Positions 49,401 to 57,626 of a stretch of 58,622 bases of DNA are shown here, piece after piece (position 1 is the stretch's first letter; each line of letters opens with the position of its first letter). The notes beneath the pieces are model-generated. The model had not been told where the DNA came from. It did no database searches and saw only the letters and a program-made list of their open reading frames with translations. Source of the DNA: Candidatus Poseidoniaceae archaeon (GTDB lineage: Archaea; Thermoplasmatota; Poseidoniia; Poseidoniales; Poseidoniaceae); contig CASIBX010000026.1 in the NCBI GenBank assembly GCA_949373075.1, forward strand, positions 1-58,622, read 5' to 3'. The translations under genes and the position numbers were made by a program.

Positions 49401-49836
49401 ATGACTGCCCGCCTACTGTGTAGTATGTGCCGGATGGTGCATCGCCAAAGACTGTAACTGGGATTCCGCCGGTGTATCCTGGAGCGTTTTGGATGTGGGA
49501 TCTGCGATTGATTGGCGAATCAGCTGGCCATCCTGATGTTTGAGATTCCCAAAATGATACGAAAGTAAAGTCAGAAGATTGGGTCCCTCCTCCTCCGTTA
49601 GTGTTGTACAAATTTTTCAAATTATTTGTAGCAGTTATACAAGGTCCGCACCAATGTGCGCCCATGTACTCTGCGAAAACAGGGTACCCGGGACTTGTGG
49701 CTTCCATTTCAACAGGCGTATCTGCCAGTTCTATTGTTGCATTTTCGTCTTGTGCAATCAATCCACCAAAGGAAGCAGAGATGCTTAAAAGCATTAATGC
49801 TACTATAGAATATGCATACATACGCGTGGTCTTCAT
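46447..49836 (-). CDS. Surface protein with an N-terminal thioredoxin-like CGPC domain, CARDB- and cadherin-like domains and a cytosolic GWTMEQW tail
   Basis: The ATG at 49836 gives a signal peptide (MKTTRMYAYSIVALMLLSIS) and 1129 residues. A thioredoxin-fold domain begins near residue 50 with the redox motif WCGPC (Cys63, Cys66), similar to Omp28-type surface proteins. CARDB-like and cadherin-like domains follow, one ending in INDAP. Near the C-terminus lie a coiled coil (about 980-1030), a membrane helix (VIGAVIAVIIIALLGGLLF) and a proline-rich cytosolic tail ending LPAGWTMEQWAYYGHQ. It may reduce or isomerise disulfides of other surface proteins. Longer in-frame starts reach 50031 but would hide the signal peptide and overlap TrmI. 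Confidence 0.82.
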   Translation of the reverse strand: MKTTRMYAYSIVALMLLSISASFGGLIAQDENATIELADTPVEMEATSPGYPVFAEYMGAHWCGPCITATNNLKNLYNTNGGGGTQSSDFTFVSFWESQTSGWPADSPINRRSHIQNAPGYTGGIPVTVFGDAPSGTYYTVGGQSYDSYYQNGGNMQNANDYALSVTQSENGNNMDIEITAVYSGTGTKNVYLYAAVAEEKGYEPYSAGGGSDHPPNLWKKWLLNNGNSGFETFTLTAGTPVTNTWTVPISTARAVSGISSADNFLTVAALLDGDHTSHRNVLSAGDSNMAPTIDLGVKTFTLDNPGAPNGGYINGDVLNLDATIVNNGVDAYSEGGDVRFFYKAGNTKTYVGSTNSLASFANSGDTQSFSGQIDTTSLPNSAYQTTFGVEVSNLVADKSSTNNEATEIVAHDLVPVARKAQVIGDNQIERGNNFLIEAKTSFNDAVDVNTSFFTFDVEVSSSGMDQWMGGELIVDDGLVYQEGTSNEHRQYLVKPDMNMGAGSYDIRARSIDSRMQVSEWQVTEDAFDLKNALPVITSEPVPTVKVQSSTKVSIINNVNDAETDLGDLVITSTSPNFIAWHPATEEIEVYFENIRFVNGQPTASGIEVSVNDGTDTAFGTLLFNVIENGQPRWAGVEKQYVDENSASSLFLLPYLSDTDSNGGIASSEDLMIAIVDNSNPEILDIGLSGFTVNYETMDADINGETTITVRASDGEQYSDQLITIAINPINDAPRLDLSEFEGLRLKAGTQKVIFLNEILTDVDGDIDQVIVSANNPTPGAARVNFLDNTLTLIWEDEGLQTVTIQTEDRYDSNIYTLVVDVFDSLPLSVGEGPDADVRLTVSDVYIGEVPEVTMFLNKNDVTITSLTSTWQLCNALTGVCSLNVVHEHDITSKSLGWTFDPLNGQIDDDGLRLKDYVTVAKVTAISSNGEKFEFKDSVLKWTAEEDAPGPETMTEEQVDALVAELDDMISSKNTEIDGLDEGSSEYEDANAELVELEAERAEACEYTTCVEQNSGSASDVSSSGLDMTVIGAVIAVIIIALLGGLLFMRGGNVGTDKKMVDWANELPANDAVANSMYGGAQEIFQQPVAAPVPVATQVPPGALPLPPEGLPAGWTMEQWAYYGHQYQQ

Positions 49837-49953
49837 ATTTATTGGTTGAATAACATAGTATTTGAAACTGTGCTGCTGCCGTCCCTCCCCCCTATGGGGG
49901 GGATTTACAGTCATCATGCGAATCGTTCTTGGTATATTCCTCCTCGGATAGCC

Positions 49954-50718
49954 ATGGCAGAGTATGCGGCCCTGATGGAAAATGAGGGGCGGATTCATAT
50001 TGTTGAATTGAAAGATGAGGTCGTTAAGCACAAAGGTCTGGGTGTGCTAAATATCGTGACACTACTCGCCGACATTCAAATTGGCGAAGAAGTACTGGTC
50101 GGTCAAAAATACCTGACTAGGATGCCTACTAGGTTGCCCGAATTAATCGCAGGAATGGCAAGAAGAGCCCAAACCATTTCAGCCAAAGATGCAGGGGCTT
50201 TCATAACGAGATTAGGCGTTGGTTCAGGCGATACTGTTCTCGAGGCAGGATTAGGCTCAGGTGGGCTATCTTTACACCTTGCAAGAGTTCTAGGGTCTTC
50301 TGGACATCTAGTTACAGCTGAGCCAAGAAATGAACATGCTGATGTTGGATTGTTGAATTTGGAACGTGCAGAGGAATGCTTTGCTGAATTTCCAAAGCAC
50401 ACTCACTTAGAAGGAATGGTTGAAGATGTCGTTCCTGACCTGGAGTTCGACGCAATCATACTGGATATGCCAGTGCACAGTCCTGCTATTATTGCCTGTG
50501 CCCCAAAACTTACTTTTGGTGGACGCATTGCTTGTTATGCACCTACTACATCTCAGTTAGAGAACTGTTGGAAATCTTGTGAAGAAGCAGGACTAGCAGT
50601 TGAATGGGCTGGCGAATTGATGGAGAGAGAATGGAGTCCTACTTCCAAAGGTGGAATGCGTCCTGTAAACGGTCCATTCGGCCATACAGCCTTCCTCTTA
50701 TTTGCTCAGAAGCGATAA
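49954..50718 (+). CDS. trmI: tRNA (adenine-57/58-N1)-methyltransferase TrmI
   Basis: TrmI methylates A57 and A58 in the T loop of tRNA. The SAM-binding motif VLEAGLGSGGLSLHLAR (from about 50238) and the catalytic strand DAIILDMP are present. The N-terminal region is beta-rich, as in archaeal TrmI. The ATG at 49954 gives 254 residues, the usual length; an in-frame ATG at 49846 lies too close to the divergent surface-protein gene. Its TAA touches the stop of the convergent repeat-containing surface protein. Confidence 0.9.
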   Translation: MAEYAALMENEGRIHIVELKDEVVKHKGLGVLNIVTLLADIQIGEEVLVGQKYLTRMPTRLPELIAGMARRAQTISAKDAGAFITRLGVGSGDTVLEAGLGSGGLSLHLARVLGSSGHLVTAEPRNEHADVGLLNLERAEECFAEFPKHTHLEGMVEDVVPDLEFDAIILDMPVHSPAIIACAPKLTFGGRIACYAPTTSQLENCWKSCEEAGLAVEWAGELMEREWSPTSKGGMRPVNGPFGHTAFLLFAQKR

Positions 50719-53700
50719 TTATTCCACAACTCTGATCTTCGAGTCACATTTGGGGCAAGTAAATCTGAACGGAGGCACACTGTCTTCGGGTACACCTAAT
50801 CTTGCTTCGCAAGAACAACATGTCACTTTGTTATACTCATCGATTCGAACTTCGTTTTCTCCAAGTGGGATTTCTTCTTCCTCTTCTTCCTCTTCTTCGA
50901 TTGCCGGCTTCTTGAATAGGCGGATATATGCAAGTAATAGTAGAGATAATATCCAGCCTGTGGATACTAAAATCAGAGTATTCTTATTCGACAATTCAAC
51001 GATTCCTAAATCTAGCCCGTCTGGAGGCATGTGAGGTCCAGCAACACTTGCCCGCAAGTCCACTGATTCGTCCCTAACTGTTTGCCCTTCAACTTGGCTT
51101 ACAGAATGAATGTTTAGCACTGATTCAAATCCGTCTAGGTTTAGAGGAGTCAGCATTAGCCTGAAGTCTTGACAACCTTTGCTAGATAGTGTGTACGTGG
51201 AATTCATTCCAGTCTCGCCTGCTCGGTAGAACACTCCATCCATTTGAGGCTCATTTTTACCTACTAGTTCCAAACTTCCCGCAACGTCAGTATTGGCTTG
51301 ATTACAGATTGTTAGAGAGATTGTTTGTTGTTCAATGCTCTCATCAAACTCAAGGTCGTTCTTATCAAATGCGAATGAGATTACATCGTCCAACCAAATT
51401 GGCTCCACTGTGTATGCTTCACTAATTGTGAATGACATGTCTGAACGCGCTGAAGAAGTCAATCTGAACGTCAATGCCTTCATTCCTGCAGTTTCATCAT
51501 CACCGATAGTGCAAGACCACGGTATAGGGTTGGACGACATACTCGGTGCCAATTCAATCGCTTCTCCGTCAAGGTTGCAATCCATCTCGACAGTATTGAT
51601 CATCATAGAGTCGGTAGCAGTTCCTAAGTTTGTAATTATTACATTTCCATATATCATAGAACCTGGAGCTGCTATGTCATCATCACTTAGGACGGTAATC
51701 TGTCCACTAGCAATTTGTGGTACTACAGTGATAGTTAACGAATCTATCACATTGGAATCGTCTGTGCTGGTTATAGTAACTACCAGTTCATTTCCTGAAG
51801 CAGGGGCTCCAGTGGCTATTTCTCGTGCAGAAATTGTAATTGTTCCAGATTCACCCGAATCTAAGGTTAGGCTTAGAGTATCTACGCTGATAGTAAACCA
51901 GTCACTTACTTGTGAATTGTTAATGTTAGCAACAAAGGTTTCAGAAGAAGTTCCCAAATTAGTGACCATCACTGTTAGATTAGCATCTCCTAATGGTGAT
52001 GCTACAAGTCTGTCCTCGCTAGAGTCGACCATGACTTCATGTCGGTCTGCAATTTGCAAATCAATTGTAAGATATGTTGTAGTCCACCCTCCATCAAATG
52101 TGATGGTAAATGTCACACTGGAAGGCTGAATTCCGCTTGAAGCAACAAGTTCTAATTCAACATCAGTTGAATTGCCTGCACCTAAAGATATACTTTCGAG
52201 ACCACTAGAAACACTAATTCCACTAGGTAATCCGGTGATACTTGCTGCAAGGTCTAAATCTCGAGTTCCATCATTAGATATATTGAGAGTAATCGATGAA
52301 TTCTGTCCAGGGACTACTACAATTCGATTATCTGCGGGGCCTTCCATGGATAATTCAGAGAATGCCTTAACTTCAAACAATCCGCTTTGGTTGATGCTTC
52401 CGGTACCACTGTTGGTAGATGACATAGTGAAATCAAGGGTGATATTGCCAACTAAGGCAGAATCAATTAGAACTTCCATAACAACATATTGTGATGCTCC
52501 TCGAGCAAGAGTCACCGGTGATGGATTAGTGAATGTCACTCCTTCTTGGTCGATTCCAATCAGTGACAATGTATCTTCTTCAGTACCATCATTACTAATC
52601 GCTACATTGAATGTTTCAGCCTCACCAACGTCTAACTTAATGGAAGTTGGCAGGACCATTGAAAGATTCCATTGCTGACCAACGACCAATGTGAACTCTA
52701 CACTTTCAGTAATAGAAATGTCAGAATCTAATGTGCCGCTGAGTGCGAATTTACACGAATCACCTGCATGAGCATTGGCATAGGTGGAAATATTAACGCC
52801 GATAGAGACGGTGCCATCAGCAGTGATAAATGTCGAATAATTAGGCAAAACCGCTTGACAATTAGCCTGCACAAGACCACCGGTTTGGCTTTGATCCGTA
52901 ATCACTGAGATTGCCCAAGTCCAGTTTGCATCTGCAGTTGACAAACTGGTTATGTTTAGCTCCACAGTTGAGTTTTCACCGGGTTGTAGTATCACTCCAG
53001 ATGGGATATAGCTGAATACTAAATCATGTACTGCTGTAACATTGATCACTAATGTCGAACTAACAGAGAAATTACCTAATGCGCTTGCTGCAAATAATTC
53101 AAATCCGTAATATCCCGGACCTTCATCACTTGGTATAGTGACTCGCAAGGTGGCAGTTCTATGCTCACCAGGTGTCATCAGATCCATCGCATCATCAACG
53201 AATCTAACTTCCCAACCTTGAGGTCCAGACATCATAAAGATTCCATTAGAGGTGTTATTTCCTCCAGTATTGTTGCCGGCAGTGTTGTTGCCACCGGTGT
53301 TGTTGCCGCCGGTGTTGTTGCCACCGGTGTTGTTGCCACCGGTGTTGTTGCCGCCGGTGTTGTTGCCGCCGGTGTTGTTGCCGCCGGTGTTGTTGCCCCC
53401 GGTATTGTTGCCACCGGTATTGTTACCACCGGTATTGTTGCCACCGGTGTTGTTAGAATTATTATTGCCTCCACCGGCAGTCCAGTTGCTCCAAAATCCA
53501 ATTAGGTCTGGTGTTTGGTCTACAGATAAGAGCAGTGTGTCATTTACATTACCATCATTAGTAACTGAAATTGAAAGATTTAGTTCGTCTCCGGGAGCCA
53601 TCTCTACTAATCCGTTATCGCCTGCAGTGGATGAATCAATGGCTGGCAAGTATTGAGGTTGAACCGAAAGAAGTACCGATATATTGGTCGACACATTGGC

Positions 53701-54081
53701 ATCTGGTTCAGTGACCGTGATAGTTAGTGAACCCGAATCGCTTGGCAGTGCGGATGTTGATAGGCGCACTGCGATTGTAGTAGATGCACTGTAAGTTGGA
53801 ATGACGTTAGTTACGTTTGAATCTGCAGGTACGATCTCCCATGCAGAATCAAATCCAGAAACCAAGACTGAGTATGTCTCAATCGATGAACCGTTATTGT
53901 GAATTGTCAAAGTGACATTAGTTGCTTCACCTGGCGATAAAATAACATGACTAACGTCGGTTGAAAGACCGATACTAGGGTGTGCACTTGCTAGAGGAAC
54001 TAGAGGTGAAAGGGCCATCACAATGACCAAGATTAGTGCATTCACTCTACGCGACATGATATTGCGACTCATTGCTGACAT
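50719..54081 (-). CDS. Surface glycoprotein with a tandem GGNNT repeat, NEW3/CARDB-like domains and a cytosolic zinc ribbon
   Basis: The signal peptide ends near ASAHPSIG. Multiple immunoglobulin-like NEW3/CARDB-type domains make up most of the 1120 residues. Near residue 205-275 about 14 copies of a five-residue unit (G-G/A-N-N-T) each carry an N-glycosylation sequon. One membrane helix (about 1040-1060, STGWILSLLLLAYIRL) precedes a Glu run and a zinc-ribbon-like tail with CCSC and CPKC. The start is taken at the ATG at 54081; another ATG is at 54072. It is probably an S-layer-associated or adhesive protein whose cytosolic ribbon may contact a partner. Confidence 0.8.
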   Translation of the reverse strand: MSAMSRNIMSRRVNALILVIVMALSPLVPLASAHPSIGLSTDVSHVILSPGEATNVTLTIHNNGSSIETYSVLVSGFDSAWEIVPADSNVTNVIPTYSASTTIAVRLSTSALPSDSGSLTITVTEPDANVSTNISVLLSVQPQYLPAIDSSTAGDNGLVEMAPGDELNLSISVTNDGNVNDTLLLSVDQTPDLIGFWSNWTAGGGNNNSNNTGGNNTGGNNTGGNNTGGNNTGGNNTGGNNTGGNNTGGNNTGGNNTGGNNTGGNNTAGNNTGGNNTSNGIFMMSGPQGWEVRFVDDAMDLMTPGEHRTATLRVTIPSDEGPGYYGFELFAASALGNFSVSSTLVINVTAVHDLVFSYIPSGVILQPGENSTVELNITSLSTADANWTWAISVITDQSQTGGLVQANCQAVLPNYSTFITADGTVSIGVNISTYANAHAGDSCKFALSGTLDSDISITESVEFTLVVGQQWNLSMVLPTSIKLDVGEAETFNVAISNDGTEEDTLSLIGIDQEGVTFTNPSPVTLARGASQYVVMEVLIDSALVGNITLDFTMSSTNSGTGSINQSGLFEVKAFSELSMEGPADNRIVVVPGQNSSITLNISNDGTRDLDLAASITGLPSGISVSSGLESISLGAGNSTDVELELVASSGIQPSSVTFTITFDGGWTTTYLTIDLQIADRHEVMVDSSEDRLVASPLGDANLTVMVTNLGTSSETFVANINNSQVSDWFTISVDTLSLTLDSGESGTITISAREIATGAPASGNELVVTITSTDDSNVIDSLTITVVPQIASGQITVLSDDDIAAPGSMIYGNVIITNLGTATDSMMINTVEMDCNLDGEAIELAPSMSSNPIPWSCTIGDDETAGMKALTFRLTSSARSDMSFTISEAYTVEPIWLDDVISFAFDKNDLEFDESIEQQTISLTICNQANTDVAGSLELVGKNEPQMDGVFYRAGETGMNSTYTLSSKGCQDFRLMLTPLNLDGFESVLNIHSVSQVEGQTVRDESVDLRASVAGPHMPPDGLDLGIVELSNKNTLILVSTGWILSLLLLAYIRLFKKPAIEEEEEEEEEIPLGENEVRIDEYNKVTCCSCEARLGVPEDSVPPFRFTCPKCDSKIRVVE
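53251..53460. repeat. 15-base tandem repeat, 14 units
   Basis: Fourteen consecutive 15-base units, nearly identical to GGTGTTGTTGCCACC on the plus strand, encode GGNNT on the minus strand. The outermost units are diverged, inner ones differ mainly at wobble positions (CCGCC, CCACC, CCCCC; GGTATT or GGTGTT). The array lies inside the surface-glycoprotein gene and keeps its frame, so copy number can change without breaking it. Confidence 0.93.
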
Positions 54082-54091
54082 TTCATCCAAT

Positions 54092-54106
54092 CGGCCCTAA
54101 GGGCCG
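54092..54106 (-). terminator. Hairpin between metK and the repeat-containing surface gene
   Basis: A 6-bp GC stem (54092-54097 with 54101-54106) with a three-base loop follows the metK stop by eight bases and ends ten bases before the next start. It is a compact terminator or processing-site candidate. Confidence 0.45.
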
Positions 54107-54113
54107 GTCAAAA

Positions 54114-55343
54114 TCAATTCTGGAGAGAATCTATTCTCACCTGGTCTAGAATTTCCCAAGGGAATTCCCCGTCCACGCCCGGCGTTCTTCCAAAGTGGCC
54201 ACCTGCTGCAGTGGATGAATAAATTGGCTTAAGCAAATCCAAGTTTGATGCAATAGATTTCGGAGTGAAATCAAATACTGAAGTAACACGTTTGGTTAAT
54301 TCGCTATCACTTAGCGTAGAAGTTCCAAAAGATTCAGCTCTAACGCTTACTGGCTCGGCTACACCAATGACATAGGCAAGTTGAATTTCACATTTTGTTG
54401 CTAGGCCTGCTGCCACTACGTGCTTAGCTGCCCATCTTGCTGCGTATGCTGCAGACCGGTCAACCTTTGAAGGGTCTTTCCCAGAGAATGCCCCTCCTCC
54501 ATGACGCCCCATTCCACCATAAGTATCTACGATAATTTTCCTTCCAGTTAATCCCGCATCCGCATACGGTCCTCCGGGGTCGGCGAATCGTCCTGTTCCG
54601 TTAACAATCAGTCTGTAATCTCCTTTCAATAGTTCACTTGGGATTGCATGTTCGACAACATGTTTCCTAATTTCTTTAGTAATATATTCTCTTTCTGCAA
54701 CTTCATTTCCTGAGAAGTTATGCTTTAGGGCATCGTCGTGCTGAATCGCAATTACAACAGTATGTACTCTAAATGGTACACCGTCTCTGTATTCTACAGT
54801 GACCTGACTTTTTGCATCAGGTCTTGCCCATGGAAGAATTCCTTCGACTCTTGCATTTGTCATTCTGCGAGTCAAGCGCTGAGATAATGCGGCCGCTAAA
54901 GGGAAAAATCTACCTTGTAATTCGTTAAAACTTTCAGTTTCAGTACAAGCGTACCCGAACATCAAGCCTTGATCACCAGCACCCTGCTCTGTATTATTGA
55001 CTCCCTGACTAATGTTGGCAGCTTGTTCAGTAATCTTTTGAACAACTTCACAACGCTCTTCAGTTCTAGCGTCAAACCCAATGGAATGCGAATCATAACC
55101 AATACTTGCAGCGGTCTTTCTAGCAATATTCTCGTAATTGGGATGGCTTCCAGAAAGAGTAACTTCTCCTGCCAGAAGAATTATTCCTTTATCCGGCCCA
55201 CCTTTAACGCTGGTTTCAACAGCAACTCTTGCATTGGGATCAACTGACAGGCACGCATCAACAATGGCGTCACTAATGGCGTCACACAACTTGTCAGGAT
55301 GCCCTGAGGACACACTTTCAGATGTGAACAGTTCCTCTGCCAT
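54114..55343 (-). CDS. metK: S-adenosylmethionine synthase, bacterial type
   Basis: The enzyme makes S-adenosylmethionine from methionine and ATP. The 409 residues match the bacterial MetK family: ESVSSGHPDKLCDAISDA at the N-terminus, GAGDQGLMFGYA in the first active-site loop, GGGAFSGKDPSKVDRSAAY as the phosphate-binding loop. Most archaea instead carry the distantly related archaeal MAT family, so this gene probably came from bacteria. Confidence 0.95.
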   Translation of the reverse strand: MAEELFTSESVSSGHPDKLCDAISDAIVDACLSVDPNARVAVETSVKGGPDKGIILLAGEVTLSGSHPNYENIARKTAASIGYDSHSIGFDARTEERCEVVQKITEQAANISQGVNNTEQGAGDQGLMFGYACTETESFNELQGRFFPLAAALSQRLTRRMTNARVEGILPWARPDAKSQVTVEYRDGVPFRVHTVVIAIQHDDALKHNFSGNEVAEREYITKEIRKHVVEHAIPSELLKGDYRLIVNGTGRFADPGGPYADAGLTGRKIIVDTYGGMGRHGGGAFSGKDPSKVDRSAAYAARWAAKHVVAAGLATKCEIQLAYVIGVAEPVSVRAESFGTSTLSDSELTKRVTSVFDFTPKSIASNLDLLKPIYSSTAAGGHFGRTPGVDGEFPWEILDQVRIDSLQN

Positions 55344-55427
55344 GTATCGTGGGCTTAGATTATCCTCTATGAAATGTATGTTATTCCTAGCGATGACTTC
55401 TTGGCCGAAAGTGTCACGCCCCTAATC

Positions 55428-56837
55428 ATGGCGAGCGACACAGTTTGGCATCCGACATCATTTCGAACTCATACTTTAGGGCAAATTCAATCCGACGGGG
55501 AATCTCTCGTCGGCTCCGAAGTAACCATTTGTGGATATATGGAAGCAAACCGTGGCAAAGGAAAAATTTGTTTTATGGATATTAGAGACGGGACTGGAAG
55601 AGTTCAGATATTTCTCAAGCAAGGTGGAGTTAGTGATGAACAGCTAGAAATGGCTCAAGGTCTATCACGAGAGTCCACGGTGCAAATCGTTGGAGAAGTC
55701 GCTCAAAAGCGTCCACCTAAGGTTGCAGAAGGTGAGCCTACCCCTCCACCTACTTACGAAGTAGTAGCATCAATATTCACAGTCTTAACAGAAGCAGCAA
55801 CACCTCTTCCATTAGGGGTTACAGACACGGTTTCTATCGGACTAGATACTCGCTTAGATAACAGATTCCTTGACTTGAGAAGAGCGCATGTTAATGCAAT
55901 GTTTACTCTAAGGTCAAAAGTTTTGCAATATGGAAGGGACCATCTGATCACTGAAGGATTCAAGGAGATAAATTCTCCAAAGATTATTGCATCAGCATCA
56001 GAAGGTGGAACTAACCTATTCCCAATGATGTACTTCGACACACCAGCATTCCTTTCACAAAGCCCACAATTGTACAAACAATTGACAATTCTAGGGGGCA
56101 TGGAGAGAGTATTCGAAATCGGTCCTGCATTTAGGGCGGAAAACCACGACACATACCGCCATCTAAACGAATTCATTTCTTTCGATATTGAAGGTGCTTG
56201 GATGAATGATGACGACGTAATGTGTGTTCAAGAGAGGATGATTCACCATATCTGGAGTCAAGTTGCAGAACATGACCAAGACCAAATCGAAATCATCAAT
56301 CATTACAGGGAAGGTCAAGGCGATGAACCAATCACTGTTGAAGTACCTAGCCTACCATTCCCACGCATCGAATATTGTGATGCTATCAAGATGATTCAAG
56401 ATGCAGGTGAGGAGATTTCTTGGGGAGATGACATAGATTCATCTCACTGCGATATTATCGCAGCAAAGTATCCAGGGTTCCACTTCTTGCCACGCTGGCC
56501 AATGGAAATGAAACCATTCTACATCCACCACATACCTGGTGATGTAGGAGCTACTGGCGAGCAATTGTCTCGTGGATTCGACCTGAATTACGGTAGAGAT
56601 GAAATGACTAGTGGTGGCCAAAGAGAACACAACGTCGATGTTCTTGAGCAAAACCTTCGCAACAAGGGCTTAGACCCTGCTGACTTCTCTTTCTATACAG
56701 ATGGCTTCCGTTATGGCGCACCTCCACACGCTGGATGGGGCCTCGGAGTTGCACGTTTACTGATGGTTTTGACCGGTTCACGAAATGTTCGTGAAACAGT
56801 TCTCTTCCCTAGAGATAGAAGTAGAGTTACTCCTTGA
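55428..56837 (+). CDS. aspS: Aspartyl-tRNA synthetase, archaeal type
   Basis: Class II synthetase with an N-terminal OB anticodon-binding domain (about residues 28-125) and a catalytic domain. Motif 2 has FRAENHDTYRHLNEF and motif 3 has GWGLGVARLLM; the C-terminus ends PRDRSRVTP, as in AspRS rather than AsnRS. The start at 55428 (469 residues) matches the family better than an in-frame ATG at 55374. Whether it also charges tRNA-Asn cannot be decided here. Downstream, a hydrolase and an SDR gene follow closely on the same strand. Confidence 0.93.
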   Translation: MASDTVWHPTSFRTHTLGQIQSDGESLVGSEVTICGYMEANRGKGKICFMDIRDGTGRVQIFLKQGGVSDEQLEMAQGLSRESTVQIVGEVAQKRPPKVAEGEPTPPPTYEVVASIFTVLTEAATPLPLGVTDTVSIGLDTRLDNRFLDLRRAHVNAMFTLRSKVLQYGRDHLITEGFKEINSPKIIASASEGGTNLFPMMYFDTPAFLSQSPQLYKQLTILGGMERVFEIGPAFRAENHDTYRHLNEFISFDIEGAWMNDDDVMCVQERMIHHIWSQVAEHDQDQIEIINHYREGQGDEPITVEVPSLPFPRIEYCDAIKMIQDAGEEISWGDDIDSSHCDIIAAKYPGFHFLPRWPMEMKPFYIHHIPGDVGATGEQLSRGFDLNYGRDEMTSGGQREHNVDVLEQNLRNKGLDPADFSFYTDGFRYGAPPHAGWGLGVARLLMVLTGSRNVRETVLFPRDRSRVTP

Positions 56838-56862
56838 GTTGATTATCTTGGCCGTAGACCGC

Positions 56863-57594
56863 ATGCAGTGGGGTGCAGAAGATTGGCAGTTCGCTGATTT
56901 GTATATGCCGGATGAGCCATCTCCTTACCAAAAGGACCAGGGTGTTCCATGCGTCATGCTAATCCATGGTGGTTTTTGGAAGACTGAATATACTCTGGAA
57001 TTGATGGCACCGATTGCTGAAGACCTTGCTGAGCAAGGAATAGCGGCATGGAATATCGAATTCAAAGGATGGTCAGAAGGTGATGAAGGCGTTTGGGTTG
57101 ATACTTTATCTGACGTCATGCGTGCGTGGGGCCAACTTGCTTTGTTACCCGGAATCGACATTGTTCGCTCAATGATAATGGGTCATTCTGCTGGTGGTCA
57201 TCTTGCTTTGATGATGGCTGCAGTTGCAGATCGAAAACCTTGGCTAACTATCGCTCAAGCTCCGATCACAGATTTAGTTGCAGCAGATCATGCTAAATTA
57301 TCTGATGATGGAGATGCAGTGCGCCGATGGGTCGGTTGTAAGCCAGAAGGTAATGAGGAGGTTTGGAGGCGGATTAATCCAGTAGATAATCCCCCTCGAA
57401 CAGCAGTCCTAGTAATGCATGGTAAAGCGGATGATGAAGTCCCTTGGACACAATCAGAATCATACGCTAGAGCCATGGATGCTAAGGGAGTAGAAATTCA
57501 GAAGTTATGGTTGCCTGGCGACCATTTTTCAATCATCGATGTAGCCAGTGATGATTGGTTAGCGCAAGTAGAAACTATTCGAGACTGGCTGTGA
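56863..57594 (+). CDS. Alpha/beta-hydrolase, esterase/formamidase-like
   Basis: The 243 residues have an oxyanion motif HGGFW (35-39), the nucleophile elbow GHSAGG with Ser109, an Asp in MHGKADDEVP, and the catalytic His in GDHFSI. All triad members are therefore present. The HGGFW oxyanion segment is seen in arylformamidases and related esterases, but the substrate is unknown. The ATG at 56863 starts 26 bases after aspS. The SDR gene follows 32 bases later, so the three may be co-transcribed. Confidence 0.8.
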   Translation: MQWGAEDWQFADLYMPDEPSPYQKDQGVPCVMLIHGGFWKTEYTLELMAPIAEDLAEQGIAAWNIEFKGWSEGDEGVWVDTLSDVMRAWGQLALLPGIDIVRSMIMGHSAGGHLALMMAAVADRKPWLTIAQAPITDLVAADHAKLSDDGDAVRRWVGCKPEGNEEVWRRINPVDNPPRTAVLVMHGKADDEVPWTQSESYARAMDAKGVEIQKLWLPGDHFSIIDVASDDWLAQVETIRDWL

Positions 57595-57626
57595 AGGTTC
57601 AATACTGTGCGCCCCTTGGCATTGGC

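Noticed and set aside
53251-53460. CRISPR array
   Set aside because: Units are directly adjacent with no spacers, they keep a coding frame, and no cas genes are nearby.
53161-53656. Open plus-strand and other-frame reading frames across the 15-base repeat
   Set aside because: A repeat whose unit is a multiple of three keeps all frames open; the encoded LPPVL and AGVV strings are products of the repeat, and the minus-strand frame is the one that continues into real domains.
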